Made by a program: the position numbers and the translations under genes. From NCBI GenBank assembly GCA_016929335.1, contig JAFGIY010000082.1:62001-126000 (forward strand): 64,000 nt of DNA. The letters run 5' to 3'. The notes under the pieces are model-generated. The model searched no databases, was not told the DNA's origin, and saw nothing but the letters and a program-made list of their open reading frames with translations. The DNA comes from Acidobacteriota bacterium (GTDB lineage: Bacteria; Acidobacteriota; UBA6911). Shown piece by piece: positions 44,304-53,695 of the stretch (positions within the stretch are counted from its first letter, which is position 1; each line of letters starts with the position of its first letter).

Positions 44304-44918
44304 ATGTTGAAGAGATTTTTGGTTCTATTTTCACTCTGCCTGCTGTTGCTGCCGGCCGCTTACTCCCAAAGACGAGGCGGCGGGGGACAGGGTCAGGGAT
44401 CCGGTGGTGGACAAGACCAAGGTCAAGGGCAAGGAATGGGCCAAGGTCAGGGACAGGGTCAGGGACATCCCGGCATGTCGGGCGGTGATTCTCAAATGGA
44501 GCGGAAACGCATCCACGCTACACAGCAGCAGCGTGACCAGATACGCGATTGCGACAAATTGGCCGACGGCATTCGCAAACAGGCTCGAAAGATGTCTCAA
44601 GCTTCCGGGAAGAAATTTAATGCGGAAGAAGCAAACCAGCAGCACAGCCAGATCCGTAATCAGCTGCAAGCAATGGAGAAGGAACATGAACGCCTCATGA
44701 ACGGGCTTGACGCCGGGCAGCAGCAGGCCTGGCAGGAGCAAATCCGGAATATGAACCGGTACCGCGAGCAGCTCAAAGTGCAGCAGCAACAGATGGAAGC
44801 CGAGCTGCAGAATAATCCGGATCCCAGGCGCGTCGCCGAACAAGCCAAAGAAATGGAGAGAACAATGAATAACTGGAGAAACCAGTACCGTGTTCTTTCA
44901 TCCGAGGCTGCCCCCTAG
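44304..44918 (+). CDS. Secreted Gly/Gln-rich helical protein, function unknown
   Basis: The 204-aa product has a signal peptide (FLVLFSLCLLLLPAAYSQ), then a low-complexity stretch of alternating Gly and Gln (QGQGSGGGQDQGQGQGM and onward, ~25-60) encoded by near-tandem GGTCAGGGACAG repeats, and a ~140-residue helical, Gln/Met/Arg-rich C-terminus that looks like a Spy- or CpxP-like helical hairpin (QQRDQIRDCDKLADGIRKQAR; QLQAMEKEHERLMNGLDAGQ). It could be a periplasmic chaperone or metal-binding helix protein; no firm family assignment. It lies 158 bp after the DUF2202 gene on the same strand. Confidence 0.65.
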   Translation: MLKRFLVLFSLCLLLLPAAYSQRRGGGGQGQGSGGGQDQGQGQGMGQGQGQGQGHPGMSGGDSQMERKRIHATQQQRDQIRDCDKLADGIRKQARKMSQASGKKFNAEEANQQHSQIRNQLQAMEKEHERLMNGLDAGQQQAWQEQIRNMNRYREQLKVQQQQMEAELQNNPDPRRVAEQAKEMERTMNNWRNQYRVLSSEAAP

Positions 44919-44934
44919 TCCGCAACCCTCTGAA

Positions 44935-44988
44935 GTCGCGATCGGAATCGCTCTCGATATCGGCTGTCGACAGCGATTCCGACGCGAT
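44935..44988. repeat. Inverted repeat after the Gly/Gln-rich gene
   Basis: GTCGCGATCGGAATCGCT (44935-44952) faces AGCGATTCCGACGCGAT (44972-44988), 16-17 bp with one bulge and a ~19-nt loop containing CTCGATATCGG. It starts 17 bp after the stop codon and could act as a terminator-like hairpin, though no T-run follows. Words (CGATCGGAATCG) resemble the 43201-43273 family. The remainder of the 44919-45263 spacer carries no gene that I can see. Confidence 0.6.
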
Positions 44989-45263
44989 TTAATCTTCTTG
45001 AGAGAATCCTCGCAACCGAAACCCATCATCAACTAAGCCCGATCCGTCATGGGATAAATTGGGAAATGCGGCGGATGTCCCGGATTGCCTATATCCGCAC
45101 GCCATTCTTGAAGTAAAATCCCGCATCTGTAGCTTTGCGAAGCGGTCGAAAAAGGCAGAGCGCAGGCGGCCGATTGCAATTCGCTTTTGAGTAACCCTCC
45201 GGTTCTGCCGGAGTGATATTTACTTGAAGCAGACTGTTTTATCCGGTCGAGGAGCCGAATAGA

Positions 45264-46892
45264 GTGAATTGGATCAAAGGCATCAGCCATTACCAGCGCA
45301 TACGATCCGGCATGAACGCTTATTGCAGGACATCGCTGCAGACGGATTGGAAAAGCCGTATCCGGCAGGTTCTTGAGCATCGCGAATCGATCTGGCTTGA
45401 TACGCTGCGTAAAACGATATTCTCACAACCATCCAATCCTTATCACGAGATGTTCAGGATAGCCGGCTGCAGTCCGCAGGACCTGGCTCAATTGGTTCAC
45501 CAGCGCGGCATTGAAGAAGCACTAAAAGCAATCCGCCGTTCGGGAGTCTACCTGGATCATGATGAATTCAAGGGCTTCAAGCCTGTTGTGCGTTCGGGCA
45601 AAGTGATCCCTTCCGCGCCCGGGAGCTTCGCGAACCCGATTGTAGCCGGCTGGTTTCATGGCAGCAGCGGAGGCAGCCGAAGCGCCGGAACGATGACCTG
45701 CACGGGAACAGAGCAGCTGGCCTATCTCACCGGTTACGCTGCATTGAACGCGGAGGAGTTCGGATTGAATGAAATCCCATATGTGATTGCCCGTCCGACG
45801 CTCCCCTCGATTGCAGGACTCCTCTTTTGCCTCCTTTACTCTCGCATAGGGTGCGCTGTCGGCCCCTGGTTTTCCTTTGGCGGTAAGTTTTCCAATTCGT
45901 TCCACTATCGTCTATTGACAAAATATATCGTGGCACTCGCGCGATGGCATGGCGCCGGTGCCCCTTTTCCCCGATATCTTCCGCCAAACGATTTTTCACC
46001 CGTCGCCCGCTGGATTGCCCGGCTGCCGAAAAAGGAACGGCGATGCGCCCTGCAGGCAGTTGCCAGTACCGGCGTGAGGATTGCGTCTGCAGCGATGGCG
46101 GAAAACCTGGATATCAGCGGCACTCTGTTTTTTTCGGGAGGTGAAGCTCTCACCGAGGGAAAGAGGCGCGCCGTGGAAGCTGCAGGAGTGGAAGTTTTTC
46201 CCGCCTACTGGATTTCGGAAATCGGGCAGATCGGGCATTCCTGCAGGCGGATGAACACCGGGAATTGCGTCCATCTCTTCAAGGATTCCATCGCAGTCAT
46301 TTCCGAGGCACGGACTGCACCCTTTTCGCAAACCGGCGTGAATTCTCTGCTTTTCACCACACTATTGCCGCATGCGCCCTATGTATTCATAAACGTGGAA
46401 ATGCAGGATGCCGGGCTGTTGGAGGAAAGATCCTGTGATTGCGTATATGGCCGAATGGGATTCACCCACCAGATCAGCGGCATTTTCAGCCATGGCAAGC
46501 TCACGGGCCAGGGAATGACGCTCGTCGGCACGGAAATTGTGCGAATTCTGGAACAGGATCTGCCGTCCCGGTTCGGCGGCTGTCCTGGAGATTACCAGTT
46601 GATCGAGCAGGAAGGTTCAACCCAGACTGAAATTGTCCTCCGCATCAGCCCGCGAGCCGCCGTTCAATCTCCGGAGATTGTAAAGCGGTACTTCATGCAA
46701 TCACTCCGTGGGTACCACGGAGGCACGCTGGCTTCACACGTTTGGGAGCACTCCGATGCGCTGAAGGCGATTATCGCCGAGCCGGAGCTGACAAAGGCGG
46801 GCAAGCTGCTCCCTCTTCATCTGAATAAAATTTCCAAAGATTACAGCATGAGCAAGAGCGCACCGGAGAAAGAGTCCGGCGACAGCAAATAA
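45264..46892 (+). CDS. PaaK-like adenylate-forming enzyme (phenylacetate-CoA ligase family)
   Basis: The 542-aa product shows the ANL/PaaK pattern: a P-loop-like FHGSSGGSRSAGTM (~residue 130), the A4/A5-type FFSGGEALTEGKRRAVEAAG and YWISEIGQIGHSC (the Tyr/Glu region that binds the adenine), and a C-terminal region with LPSRFGGCPGDYQLIEQEG and LRISPRA of the mobile C-domain. It activates a carboxylic acid with ATP, probably forming an acyl-AMP and passing it to CoA or another acceptor. The substrate is not identifiable. It is convergent with the transporter at 46944-48338, so they do not share a transcript, although a functional link is possible. Confidence 0.75.
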   Translation: MNWIKGISHYQRIRSGMNAYCRTSLQTDWKSRIRQVLEHRESIWLDTLRKTIFSQPSNPYHEMFRIAGCSPQDLAQLVHQRGIEEALKAIRRSGVYLDHDEFKGFKPVVRSGKVIPSAPGSFANPIVAGWFHGSSGGSRSAGTMTCTGTEQLAYLTGYAALNAEEFGLNEIPYVIARPTLPSIAGLLFCLLYSRIGCAVGPWFSFGGKFSNSFHYRLLTKYIVALARWHGAGAPFPRYLPPNDFSPVARWIARLPKKERRCALQAVASTGVRIASAAMAENLDISGTLFFSGGEALTEGKRRAVEAAGVEVFPAYWISEIGQIGHSCRRMNTGNCVHLFKDSIAVISEARTAPFSQTGVNSLLFTTLLPHAPYVFINVEMQDAGLLEERSCDCVYGRMGFTHQISGIFSHGKLTGQGMTLVGTEIVRILEQDLPSRFGGCPGDYQLIEQEGSTQTEIVLRISPRAAVQSPEIVKRYFMQSLRGYHGGTLASHVWEHSDALKAIIAEPELTKAGKLLPLHLNKISKDYSMSKSAPEKESGDSK

Positions 46893-46943
46893 TCATCATA
46901 CGGCAGAGCCGGAGGGTGTATGGCTGCTAGTTCTTTAAAAGGA

Positions 46944-48338
46944 TTAATCCTGGACGCTTGCATCTCCTTTCGACTTTTTTGCGGCAATTTCATTTTGCAT
47001 CTGTAGGACCTGCGCATCATCAATCCTATATCCAAAGTAAAAAGCAATTACAGCAATCGCGCCAACTGCCGCCGGCACAATCGTCATAAGGTTATTAATG
47101 CCGTTGATCACGCGTGGTGTGGGATCGGCATTGGCAACAAATTGTATTGCCACCAGCCCCAAAGCTATGACGGCGCTTCTGATCAGCACTCCGATTTTGG
47201 CGGAGAAAGCTATCAACGACATTGCGAAAGCCCTGATGTTTGCTCCTGTTTTCCATTCCCCGTAGACAACGGTGTCGGAAAATAGAGCGGTGCTCAGGGC
47301 TCCCGGCACGTTCGCGAATAAAAACGAAATGGAAAGCACAATGGTGAAGCCCCAGCTGCTTCCCCCGAATATTCTTGCCGCCGCACAAGACAAGGCGGAC
47401 AGGGCAAGAAAGATCCAGTAGCATTTGCGTTTCCCGATCCTGGTGCCGATCCAGGAAGCGGCCGATGCGCCTAACAGCCCGCCAACGCTGGTGCAAAACA
47501 GAAATACGGACAGAAAAGCGTCATTGTGCAGCACATACGCAAAGTAATAGGTGGCAAAACTCGCAATAATAAACAGAGAGCCGTTTCTGAACGATTCAGC
47601 CAGCGTCAACCGCAGCAGTGGAGGATTCTTGCAAATCAGCCCGATCATCTTTGCCACTGATTGTCTGGATTCATTCTTCGGAGCATCCGCGGTCAATTCA
47701 TCGTAGGGATCTCTTCCGGCAGTGATTTTATAAACATAATAGTATCCAACGATCATCAGGAACGCATAAACACCCACGGCAACTGTCAAACCTGCCATCT
47801 CGCCGGTGCGGGCGCCGAAAAACATAATCATGGGCACCGCGGTGGCTGAGAATATCAGACTCCCGACTGTGATGCCCTGTGCTCTGTTCGCCGATAAAAT
47901 CGTCTGTTCATCCGGCAGGCGGCTTAATCTGCCTACCATGGCGCCGCTGGCAGTAAACGCTATGTTCCATATGAGATGGCTTGCGATGAAGGCAATGATA
48001 ATGATAGTCGCCGCCATAGGATCGCTTCCGATCTTTACAAACTGTAAAACGAACAGGACGGCAACAAGCGGCGGACCGACCAGAAACCAGGAACGGTATT
48101 TCCCGCCGAACCTCAAGTTCACTCGTTGAAGAATCACGCCGGCAACAAGGGAACACACGGTATCGACCAGGCTCGTGATTAATACGATCTGGCCCACGAT
48201 AGCCAATGAGAATTGAGCATAATCGGTAAGGAATTTCGGGAAAAAAACCAGTTCCATGTTTACCAGCAACATGAAAAACAAATCCGCTATTCCGTAGGTG
48301 TACAGCAATGATCGATTCAGCCTCTCCGTCATCGGCAT
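46944..48338 (-). CDS. GPH-type MFS transporter
   Basis: The 464-aa product has 12 membrane segments and the glycoside-pentoside-hexuronide:cation (GPH) layout: a short N-terminus followed by LLYTYGIADLFFMLLVNMELVFF, VDTVCSLVAGVILQRV, KYRSWFLVGPP and, in the second half, GTRIGKRKCYW plus ALFSDTVVYGEWKTG (a GPH hallmark). These carriers move sugars or glycosides with H+ or Na+. The Asp/Lys in the N-terminal half that bind cation in MelB-like proteins cannot be confirmed by eye. Confidence 0.8.
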   Translation of the reverse strand: MPMTERLNRSLLYTYGIADLFFMLLVNMELVFFPKFLTDYAQFSLAIVGQIVLITSLVDTVCSLVAGVILQRVNLRFGGKYRSWFLVGPPLVAVLFVLQFVKIGSDPMAATIIIIAFIASHLIWNIAFTASGAMVGRLSRLPDEQTILSANRAQGITVGSLIFSATAVPMIMFFGARTGEMAGLTVAVGVYAFLMIVGYYYVYKITAGRDPYDELTADAPKNESRQSVAKMIGLICKNPPLLRLTLAESFRNGSLFIIASFATYYFAYVLHNDAFLSVFLFCTSVGGLLGASAASWIGTRIGKRKCYWIFLALSALSCAAARIFGGSSWGFTIVLSISFLFANVPGALSTALFSDTVVYGEWKTGANIRAFAMSLIAFSAKIGVLIRSAVIALGLVAIQFVANADPTPRVINGINNLMTIVPAAVGAIAVIAFYFGYRIDDAQVLQMQNEIAAKKSKGDASVQD

Positions 48339-48376
48339 CCTCCCTCCAGAAGATGGACAAAATGATTATGTCGCAC

Positions 48377-48564
48377 TCATACCATAGACACCCGTTGCTT
48401 CAGTTCTTCCAGCCGGTTGAGGAGGACAGTAGTTGTGCGAGGAGCGTCTGTCTGGGAATCGCCTGCCGTCCGGGCTTCTGATCCTTCACCAGATACACTT
48501 CTCCCATGCCGCCCTTGCCGAGCCGGCTGACGATCTGATAATGACCGAGTGCCGTGCCGATCAT
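48377..48564 (-). pseudogene. Ser/Thr kinase-propeller gene reduced to its two ends
   Basis: ATG 48564 gives MIGTALGHYQIVSRLGKGGMGEVYLVKDQ, the Gly-loop start of a Pkn-type kinase and nearly identical in kind to the kinase at 25490. After ~28 residues the DNA jumps to the end of the propeller: SPDGRRF is readable in one frame and TTTVLLNRLEELKQRV in another, the same type of ending as ...[12 protein letters not shown] in the 25490 kinase. The catalytic HRD, DFG and nearly all of the propeller are gone. Expected full length is ~2.5 kb, so about 2.3 kb has been deleted. Confidence 0.8.
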
Positions 48565-48790
48565 ATGGAGCCCTTCCTCCACGTCGACGTCGGATTCCAT
48601 TCATTGAAAATCAGTTTAAGAAGATGGGCACATTGTAGCAGAATCGGGGCAAACATGAATAGCGGAGCTTATGAACGTTTGCTTATTGGCGCGCGTAGGC
48701 GAATTGAATGACCGCGCAGCATCGCTCCTCGTCGGCAGCTCGACAGATTCACATCCTCACGCTTCGCAGCAAAACAAATTCCGCGATTGT

Positions 48791-49576
48791 TCAGACAAAG
48801 ACTACGCCGATTGGAGAGCCTGCCTTAATTTTGATCACCGACGCAGCGGATCCGTCCTTGACGGCAATCTCCAGATATCCGGTCGAGCCCGGGACAACGA
48901 ATACTTCGCCCGGCGCTCCTTCCTGATATGTCTTGTGTATGCCGGTGATTTCACGATGTCCGGCCAGAATCTTATATGCATGGGGCACATCGTCAGGCTT
49001 CAAGTTCGTAATTAAACTGCCGAACCTGTCGACAGCCAGGATCTGGCCCTGGATTAACGTATCCTTCACCTTCTGAATGCCGGGCAGCTGCAGCCGGAAC
49101 GGATTCTGAAGTGCGCTTCCGATTTTGATCAGTGGAACTCCCCGGCTGATCCATGCCGCTATAGGCGAAAAAATATCGCGCGCATGGAAATCGGGAGAAA
49201 CCGGTTTTCGATAATAATGCTCGGCCGTTATTTCATACGCTTCAAAACCCGGATGCTCGTTCAACACATAGGTCAGGATGCCGTTGTCCGGCGCCACGAA
49301 AAAATGGCCGCCGGCGTCCACCGCCAGTCCTTTGTGCGCGTCGCCGACACCCGGATCGACAATGGCAATATGAACGGTTCCAGATGGGAAATAGGACCAG
49401 GCTCTGCTGAGAGTGAAGGCTCCGGTAAAAATATCCTGCGGGGGAATAAGATTGCTGATATCAACCAGCTTTGCGTCCGGATTCAGGCTCAGTATGACTC
49501 CCTTCATGGCTGCCACGAAATAATCGCGCAATCCGTAATCCGTCGTGAAAGTTATAACGGGGGTCGAACCGGACAT
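48791..49576 (-). CDS. SAM hydroxide adenosyltransferase (DUF62/SAM-hydrolase family), copy 2
   Basis: The 261-aa product is a diverged paralogue of the protein at 12354-13133; about two thirds of positions match by eye. Hallmarks are kept: VITFTTDYGLRDYFVAAMKG, VDPGVG, FVAPDNGILTY, FHARDIFSPIAAW, STGYLEIAVKDGSAA. The D, R and H residues of the hydroxide-dependent form are present, so it should also hydrolyse SAM to adenosine and methionine. It lies alone between the kinase remnant and a REP hairpin. Two copies within 37 kb are unusual; different expression or ligand range is one explanation. Confidence 0.85.
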   Translation of the reverse strand: MSGSTPVITFTTDYGLRDYFVAAMKGVILSLNPDAKLVDISNLIPPQDIFTGAFTLSRAWSYFPSGTVHIAIVDPGVGDAHKGLAVDAGGHFFVAPDNGILTYVLNEHPGFEAYEITAEHYYRKPVSPDFHARDIFSPIAAWISRGVPLIKIGSALQNPFRLQLPGIQKVKDTLIQGQILAVDRFGSLITNLKPDDVPHAYKILAGHREITGIHKTYQEGAPGEVFVVPGSTGYLEIAVKDGSAASVIKIKAGSPIGVVFV

Positions 49577-49662
49577 GATCCCTCCATTACCTTTTATCGA
49601 CAGATCTTCGTTGATTGATATCCGATTGATATCAATCTACATAAGCAGAAATTCCCATGTGG

Positions 49663-49682
49663 GTCGCGGCTTCAGCCGCTGT
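49663..49682. repeat. REP-like hairpin, single degenerate copy
   Basis: GTCGCGGC-TTCA-GCCGCTGTC, preceded by ATAAGCAGAAATTCCCATGTGG; the preceding words also precede the left hairpin at 53963 and the copy at 60131. The right arm has a CGAC to CTGTC change. It is the left-hand hairpin only, in the 49577-49806 spacer between the DUF62 and PilT-like genes. Confidence 0.8.
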
Positions 49683-49806
49683 CCCACATGAACCAAAGCG
49701 CTAAGCGGCTGTCATAGGGAGTGCCTTTTCGGGGAGATTGACATTTGAAATTATTGGAGGTTCGAAACGGGGATTTTCAAAGTGCGGCTTGTTTCTTCGA
49801 TATTAT

Positions 49807-50883
49807 TTACGGCGCCTGCCCGCTGCCGATGTAGCTTTCGAAGCGCTTCTTGTCGAGAGCCCGCATGTAGGCCAACTTGCCGTCGATGGCCCCGCTCTTG
49901 ACCAGCTTCTCCAATGAATCGTCCATTAACTGCATGCCCGCCGTCCTGCCTGTCTCCACCAGCGAAACCAGTGCGGAGGCTTTGCCGGAGCGGATGAGCT
50001 GAGGCAGGGCCGAGGTATAAGTCATTATCTCCATGGCCACCACACGTCCGGACCCGTCCTTCTTGCGCAATATCTGCTGGGATACGATGCCGCGCAGCAC
50101 CTCTGAGAGGATGACGCGCGACTTGTCGCGCTCATCCTGAGGAAAAACGTTGACGATGCGGTCGATGGTCTTGGCCGTGCTGTTTGTGTGGACAGTGGCG
50201 AAGACGAGGGAGCCCATTTCCGCCAGCGTGAGTGTCAGCCCGGTGGTGGCCAAGTCGCGCATCTCGCCGACCAACACGACGTCAGGATCCATTCGCGGCG
50301 CTTCGCGCAGCGCAGCGGCGAAGCTTTTGGTATTGGTATGCACTTCGCGCTGGGTGATACGGCACTTCTGGGGTTTGTGCACGAACTCCACCGGGTCCTC
50401 GATGGTCAGAATGTGCGCCTTGCGCGTGCGGTTAATCTCGTCGATCATCGCCGCCAGTGTGGTGGATTTTCCACTGCCGGTCGGCCCGGTGACCAGCACC
50501 AGTCCCTTCCTCAGCTGCGTCAGTTTCTTCAGAACAGGCGGCATGCCCAGCGCGTCCAGCGACTCTATCTTCTCCGGGATGCGGCGGAAGACCGCGGACA
50601 TGCCGCTCTGCTGGAAGAAGTAATTTGCCCGGAAGCGGCTGACGCCCTGGATGTGATAGGAAAAGTCCAGATCCAGGTCGTTCTCGATGATATGGCGCTG
50701 TTCTTCGTTGACGATCTCGTGGAGCAGCATTTTCAGATCCTGTTCGGATATTTTCTCCCGGCCGGGCTCCAGCGGGATGAGGCTGCCGTTCACCCGCGCA
50801 ACGGGCGCCTCCCCGCTGTAAATGTGCAGGTCGGAGGCTTCCTTCTCCACCATCAACCGCAGCATTTCGTCTATCTTTGCCAT
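49807..50883 (-). CDS. pilT: PilT-family ATPase, second of a pair
   Basis: The 358-aa product has the GspE/PilT secretion-ATPase layout: an N-terminal PAS-like domain (DLHIYSGEAPVARVNGSL), Walker A LVTGPTGSGKSTTLAAMID, Asp box HILTIEDPVEFVH, Walker B DVVLVGEMRD, and the His box FATVHTNSTAKTIDRIV. These hexamers retract type IV pili in twitching motility. The start overlaps the stop of the upstream paralogue (TGATG). No pilus subunit or pilB gene is nearby. Confidence 0.9.
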   Translation of the reverse strand: MAKIDEMLRLMVEKEASDLHIYSGEAPVARVNGSLIPLEPGREKISEQDLKMLLHEIVNEEQRHIIENDLDLDFSYHIQGVSRFRANYFFQQSGMSAVFRRIPEKIESLDALGMPPVLKKLTQLRKGLVLVTGPTGSGKSTTLAAMIDEINRTRKAHILTIEDPVEFVHKPQKCRITQREVHTNTKSFAAALREAPRMDPDVVLVGEMRDLATTGLTLTLAEMGSLVFATVHTNSTAKTIDRIVNVFPQDERDKSRVILSEVLRGIVSQQILRKKDGSGRVVAMEIMTYTSALPQLIRSGKASALVSLVETGRTAGMQLMDDSLEKLVKSGAIDGKLAYMRALDKKRFESYIGSGQAP

Positions 50884-51923
50884 CAGGCTTTTGTTTCCTT
50901 TAAGCTATATTCCCGCCGTGCCTCGCCGGTAATGAGCCCTGCCTTCAGAAGCTCCTCCAGCGAGTTTTCCATCAGTTTCATGCCCTCCCTGGTACCCACC
51001 TGCATCGTCCCTTCCATCTTGAAGGTCTCTCCCGAGCGGATGATGTTGGCTACCGCCATGGTGTTGACCAGCACCTCGAAGGCCGCCACCATATCATTGC
51101 CCGCTGCATTCTTGATGAGCTGCTGGGAGACGATACCCAGCAAACATTCGGCCAGCGTGGTTTGGGCTTGAGCCTGTTCCGCCGGCGGGTAGAGGTTGAC
51201 AACGCGGTTAACCGTGGCCGGGGCGCTGGAGGTGTGCAGCGTGGTCAGGACCACGTGGCCGGTCTCGGCGGCGGTCAGGGCCAGCGACATCGTTTCCAGG
51301 TCACGTATCTCCCCGATCAGGACGACATCGGGATCCTCGCGAAGTGCGGCGCGCAGGGCGTTGGCGAAGCTGCGGGTGTGCGAGCCCAGGCTGCGCTGGG
51401 AGATAATGCTCTTCTTGTTATGATGAAGGTACTCGATGGGATCCTCGATGGTGATGATGTGCTCGTTGCGGTTGGCGTTTATCCAATCCAGCATAGCGGC
51501 CATGGTGGTAGTCTTGCCCGATCGGCATGCGCCGGTGACAATTATCAGGCCCTGCGTGGCCAGGCAGAACTTCCCCATCACCGGCGGCAACCCCAGCTCT
51601 TCGAATGCGCGGATTCGCACAGGGATGTGGCGGAAAACGGCAGCCATTCCATGCTGCTCTTTGCAGACGTTCATGCGGAAGCGCTCGCCGTCCGCCAGCT
51701 GATATATGGAATCCAGCTCCCAGTGATTGTTCAGCTGTTCCCACTGCTCCGCAGACAGGATTTCGTGGATAAAAGCCGAGACCTGCTCCGGTGTCGCCAC
51801 CTGATTGGTCAAGGGCTGCATTTCCCCCAGCAAGCGCATCATCATCGGCATGCCGGCGGCTACGTGCAGGTCGGAACCCTTCCTGTCCGCGCAGGCCTTG
51901 AGATACCTGTCCAGTTGCGCCAT
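50883..51923 (-). CDS. PilT/PilU-family ATPase, first of the pair
   Basis: The 346-aa product is a PilT-like ATPase: DLHVAAGMPMMMRLLGEM, Walker A IIVTGACRSGKTTTMAAML (GxCRSGKT in place of the usual GPTGSGKS), ITIEDPIEYLHH, DVVLIGEIRD and LTTLHTSSAPATVNRVV. The divergence in the Walker A and the coupling to a second PilT suggest a PilU-like accessory role, but the functional assignment is inference. It is upstream of and translationally coupled to the gene at 49807-50883. Confidence 0.88.
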   Translation of the reverse strand: MAQLDRYLKACADRKGSDLHVAAGMPMMMRLLGEMQPLTNQVATPEQVSAFIHEILSAEQWEQLNNHWELDSIYQLADGERFRMNVCKEQHGMAAVFRHIPVRIRAFEELGLPPVMGKFCLATQGLIIVTGACRSGKTTTMAAMLDWINANRNEHIITIEDPIEYLHHNKKSIISQRSLGSHTRSFANALRAALREDPDVVLIGEIRDLETMSLALTAAETGHVVLTTLHTSSAPATVNRVVNLYPPAEQAQAQTTLAECLLGIVSQQLIKNAAGNDMVAAFEVLVNTMAVANIIRSGETFKMEGTMQVGTREGMKLMENSLEELLKAGLITGEARREYSLKETKA

Positions 51924-52201
51924 AGGTTTATTGATATTCCAGACTTATCCTTTTGTCAATAAGGACCTTCTCTGCAATTCGCGCTCCCGCCGGACACAGG
52001 CTGTGCCGGATGAGCTTGTTTATTACATTCGGCGGATCCTGCTCCTGCAAGTGCAATGCCTCCGATTTGAATGGATTTTTCCGCAGAAACACGGGGTAGA
52101 ATGGCATTTTATGCCTGAATCGAGGTAATTTTCAGTGTATCCAATAGCATTTGGAGTCTTGGATCGGTCCGGCCCCAAAAAAAATGATAAACTAGGCAAT
52201 C

Positions 52202-53695
52202 ATGAGTTTGACGTTTGAGTATGCGCTGCTGATAGCGTCTGTGCTGATTTTTATCTCGCTGATTGCAGGAAAAACTTCATACAAGTTTGGTGTGCCGGTT
52301 CTCCTTTTCTTTATGACCATCGGGATGCTGGCGGGTTCGGAAGGAGTGCTCGGCATATATTTCGATGATCATGCCATGGCGCAGGCAATCGGCATCATTG
52401 CGTTGAACTTCATCCTCTTCTCGGGAGGCTTTGAGACAGACTGGGGAACCATCAAGCCCATTGTGTGGCATGGAATCAGCCTTTCGACCCTGGGCGTCGT
52501 GCTGACCGCGGTTTTCGTTGGCATTTTTATTCATGCAATTACCGACTTCTCGATCTATGAAGGATTGCTCCTCGGCTCGATTGTCTCTTCAACGGATTCG
52601 GCGGCGGTGTTTTCCATCCTGCGCTCCAAGGGTCTTGCCCTCAAGGGCAACCTGCGCCCGACGCTGGAATTGGAGAGCGGCAGCAATGATCCGATGGCGT
52701 ATGCGTTGACCATCGCTTTCACCGAGCTTGTCGCCAATCCGGCAGCCTCTCCGGCCGGCATGATTCCCATCTTTTGCAAACAGATTATCATCGGGATCGC
52801 ATTCGGCTTCGGCATCGGCTGGCTGGGGGCCAGAATATTCAACCGGATCAGACTGGATTACGAGGGGATGTATCCGGTTCTGATGATCGCCATTATGATT
52901 TTCAGCTTTGCGGCCACTCAATTTGCCGGAGGCAACGGCTTCATGGCCGTATATCTGGCGGCCGTAATTCTGGGAAACCAGGAATTGATCCATAAAAGGC
53001 AACTCATCCGCTGGTTCGACGGTGTCGCCTGGTTTATGCAGATCACGCTGTTTATCACCCTTGGATTGCTGGTCTTCCCGAGCGATCTGCTGCCGATCAT
53101 CGGAATCGGGCTCGGGATGGCGGGCTTCATGATAGTGGTGGCGCGTCCGTTAAGCGTGTTCCTCAGCCTGATCTTTTTCAAGGGGAGGCGCCGCGGAAAG
53201 TGGTTTATATCCTGGGTTGGCCTGCGTGGCGCGGTGCCGATCGTATTCGCGACCTATCCGCTCCTGGCCGGAGTGGAAAAAGCACACATGATTTTCAACA
53301 TAGTGTTTTTTGTTTCCGTCACATCGGTCGTGATTCAGGGCACCACGGTGCCCCTGGTCGCCAGGCGGCTGAGATTGATTCTGCCCGTAAAGGTGAAGAG
53401 ACAGACGCATACGGATTTTGAATTGGCCGATACCGTAAAATCCGAGCTGGTGGAAATCCGGCTGTCAAAAGAGAGCGGAGCCGTCGGAAAGCAGATCGTC
53501 GATCTCGGTTTCCCAAAGACTGCCTTGATCTCGATTATAAAAAGAAATGGAAAATACATCAGCCCGAACGGGTCGACTGTGCTGAATGAGGGCGATACGC
53601 TCCTGGTCATTTCCGAGAACAAAGCCTCGCTGAAGAAAGTCTACGAATCGCTGGAAATAATTCCTGAAGCGGATGCCGGCGACAGCCGGGGCTAA
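52202..53695 (+). CDS. K+/H+ antiporter (CPA, NhaP2/CvrA-like)
   Basis: The 497-aa product has ~12 membrane segments with NhaP2-type motifs: LLGSIVSSTDSAAVFSILR (the Asp region), LELESGSNDPMAYALT (catalytic ND motif) and SWVGLRGAVPIVFATYP. A C-terminal TrkA-C domain (~residues 400-485) with KTALISIIKRNGKYISPNGST probably binds nucleotide. Such proteins exchange cytosolic K+ or Na+ for H+ to control pH and volume. It is monocistronic; the 278-bp upstream spacer has no other gene that I see. Confidence 0.9.
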   Translation: MSLTFEYALLIASVLIFISLIAGKTSYKFGVPVLLFFMTIGMLAGSEGVLGIYFDDHAMAQAIGIIALNFILFSGGFETDWGTIKPIVWHGISLSTLGVVLTAVFVGIFIHAITDFSIYEGLLLGSIVSSTDSAAVFSILRSKGLALKGNLRPTLELESGSNDPMAYALTIAFTELVANPAASPAGMIPIFCKQIIIGIAFGFGIGWLGARIFNRIRLDYEGMYPVLMIAIMIFSFAATQFAGGNGFMAVYLAAVILGNQELIHKRQLIRWFDGVAWFMQITLFITLGLLVFPSDLLPIIGIGLGMAGFMIVVARPLSVFLSLIFFKGRRRGKWFISWVGLRGAVPIVFATYPLLAGVEKAHMIFNIVFFVSVTSVVIQGTTVPLVARRLRLILPVKVKRQTHTDFELADTVKSELVEIRLSKESGAVGKQIVDLGFPKTALISIIKRNGKYISPNGSTVLNEGDTLLVISENKASLKKVYESLEIIPEADAGDSRG

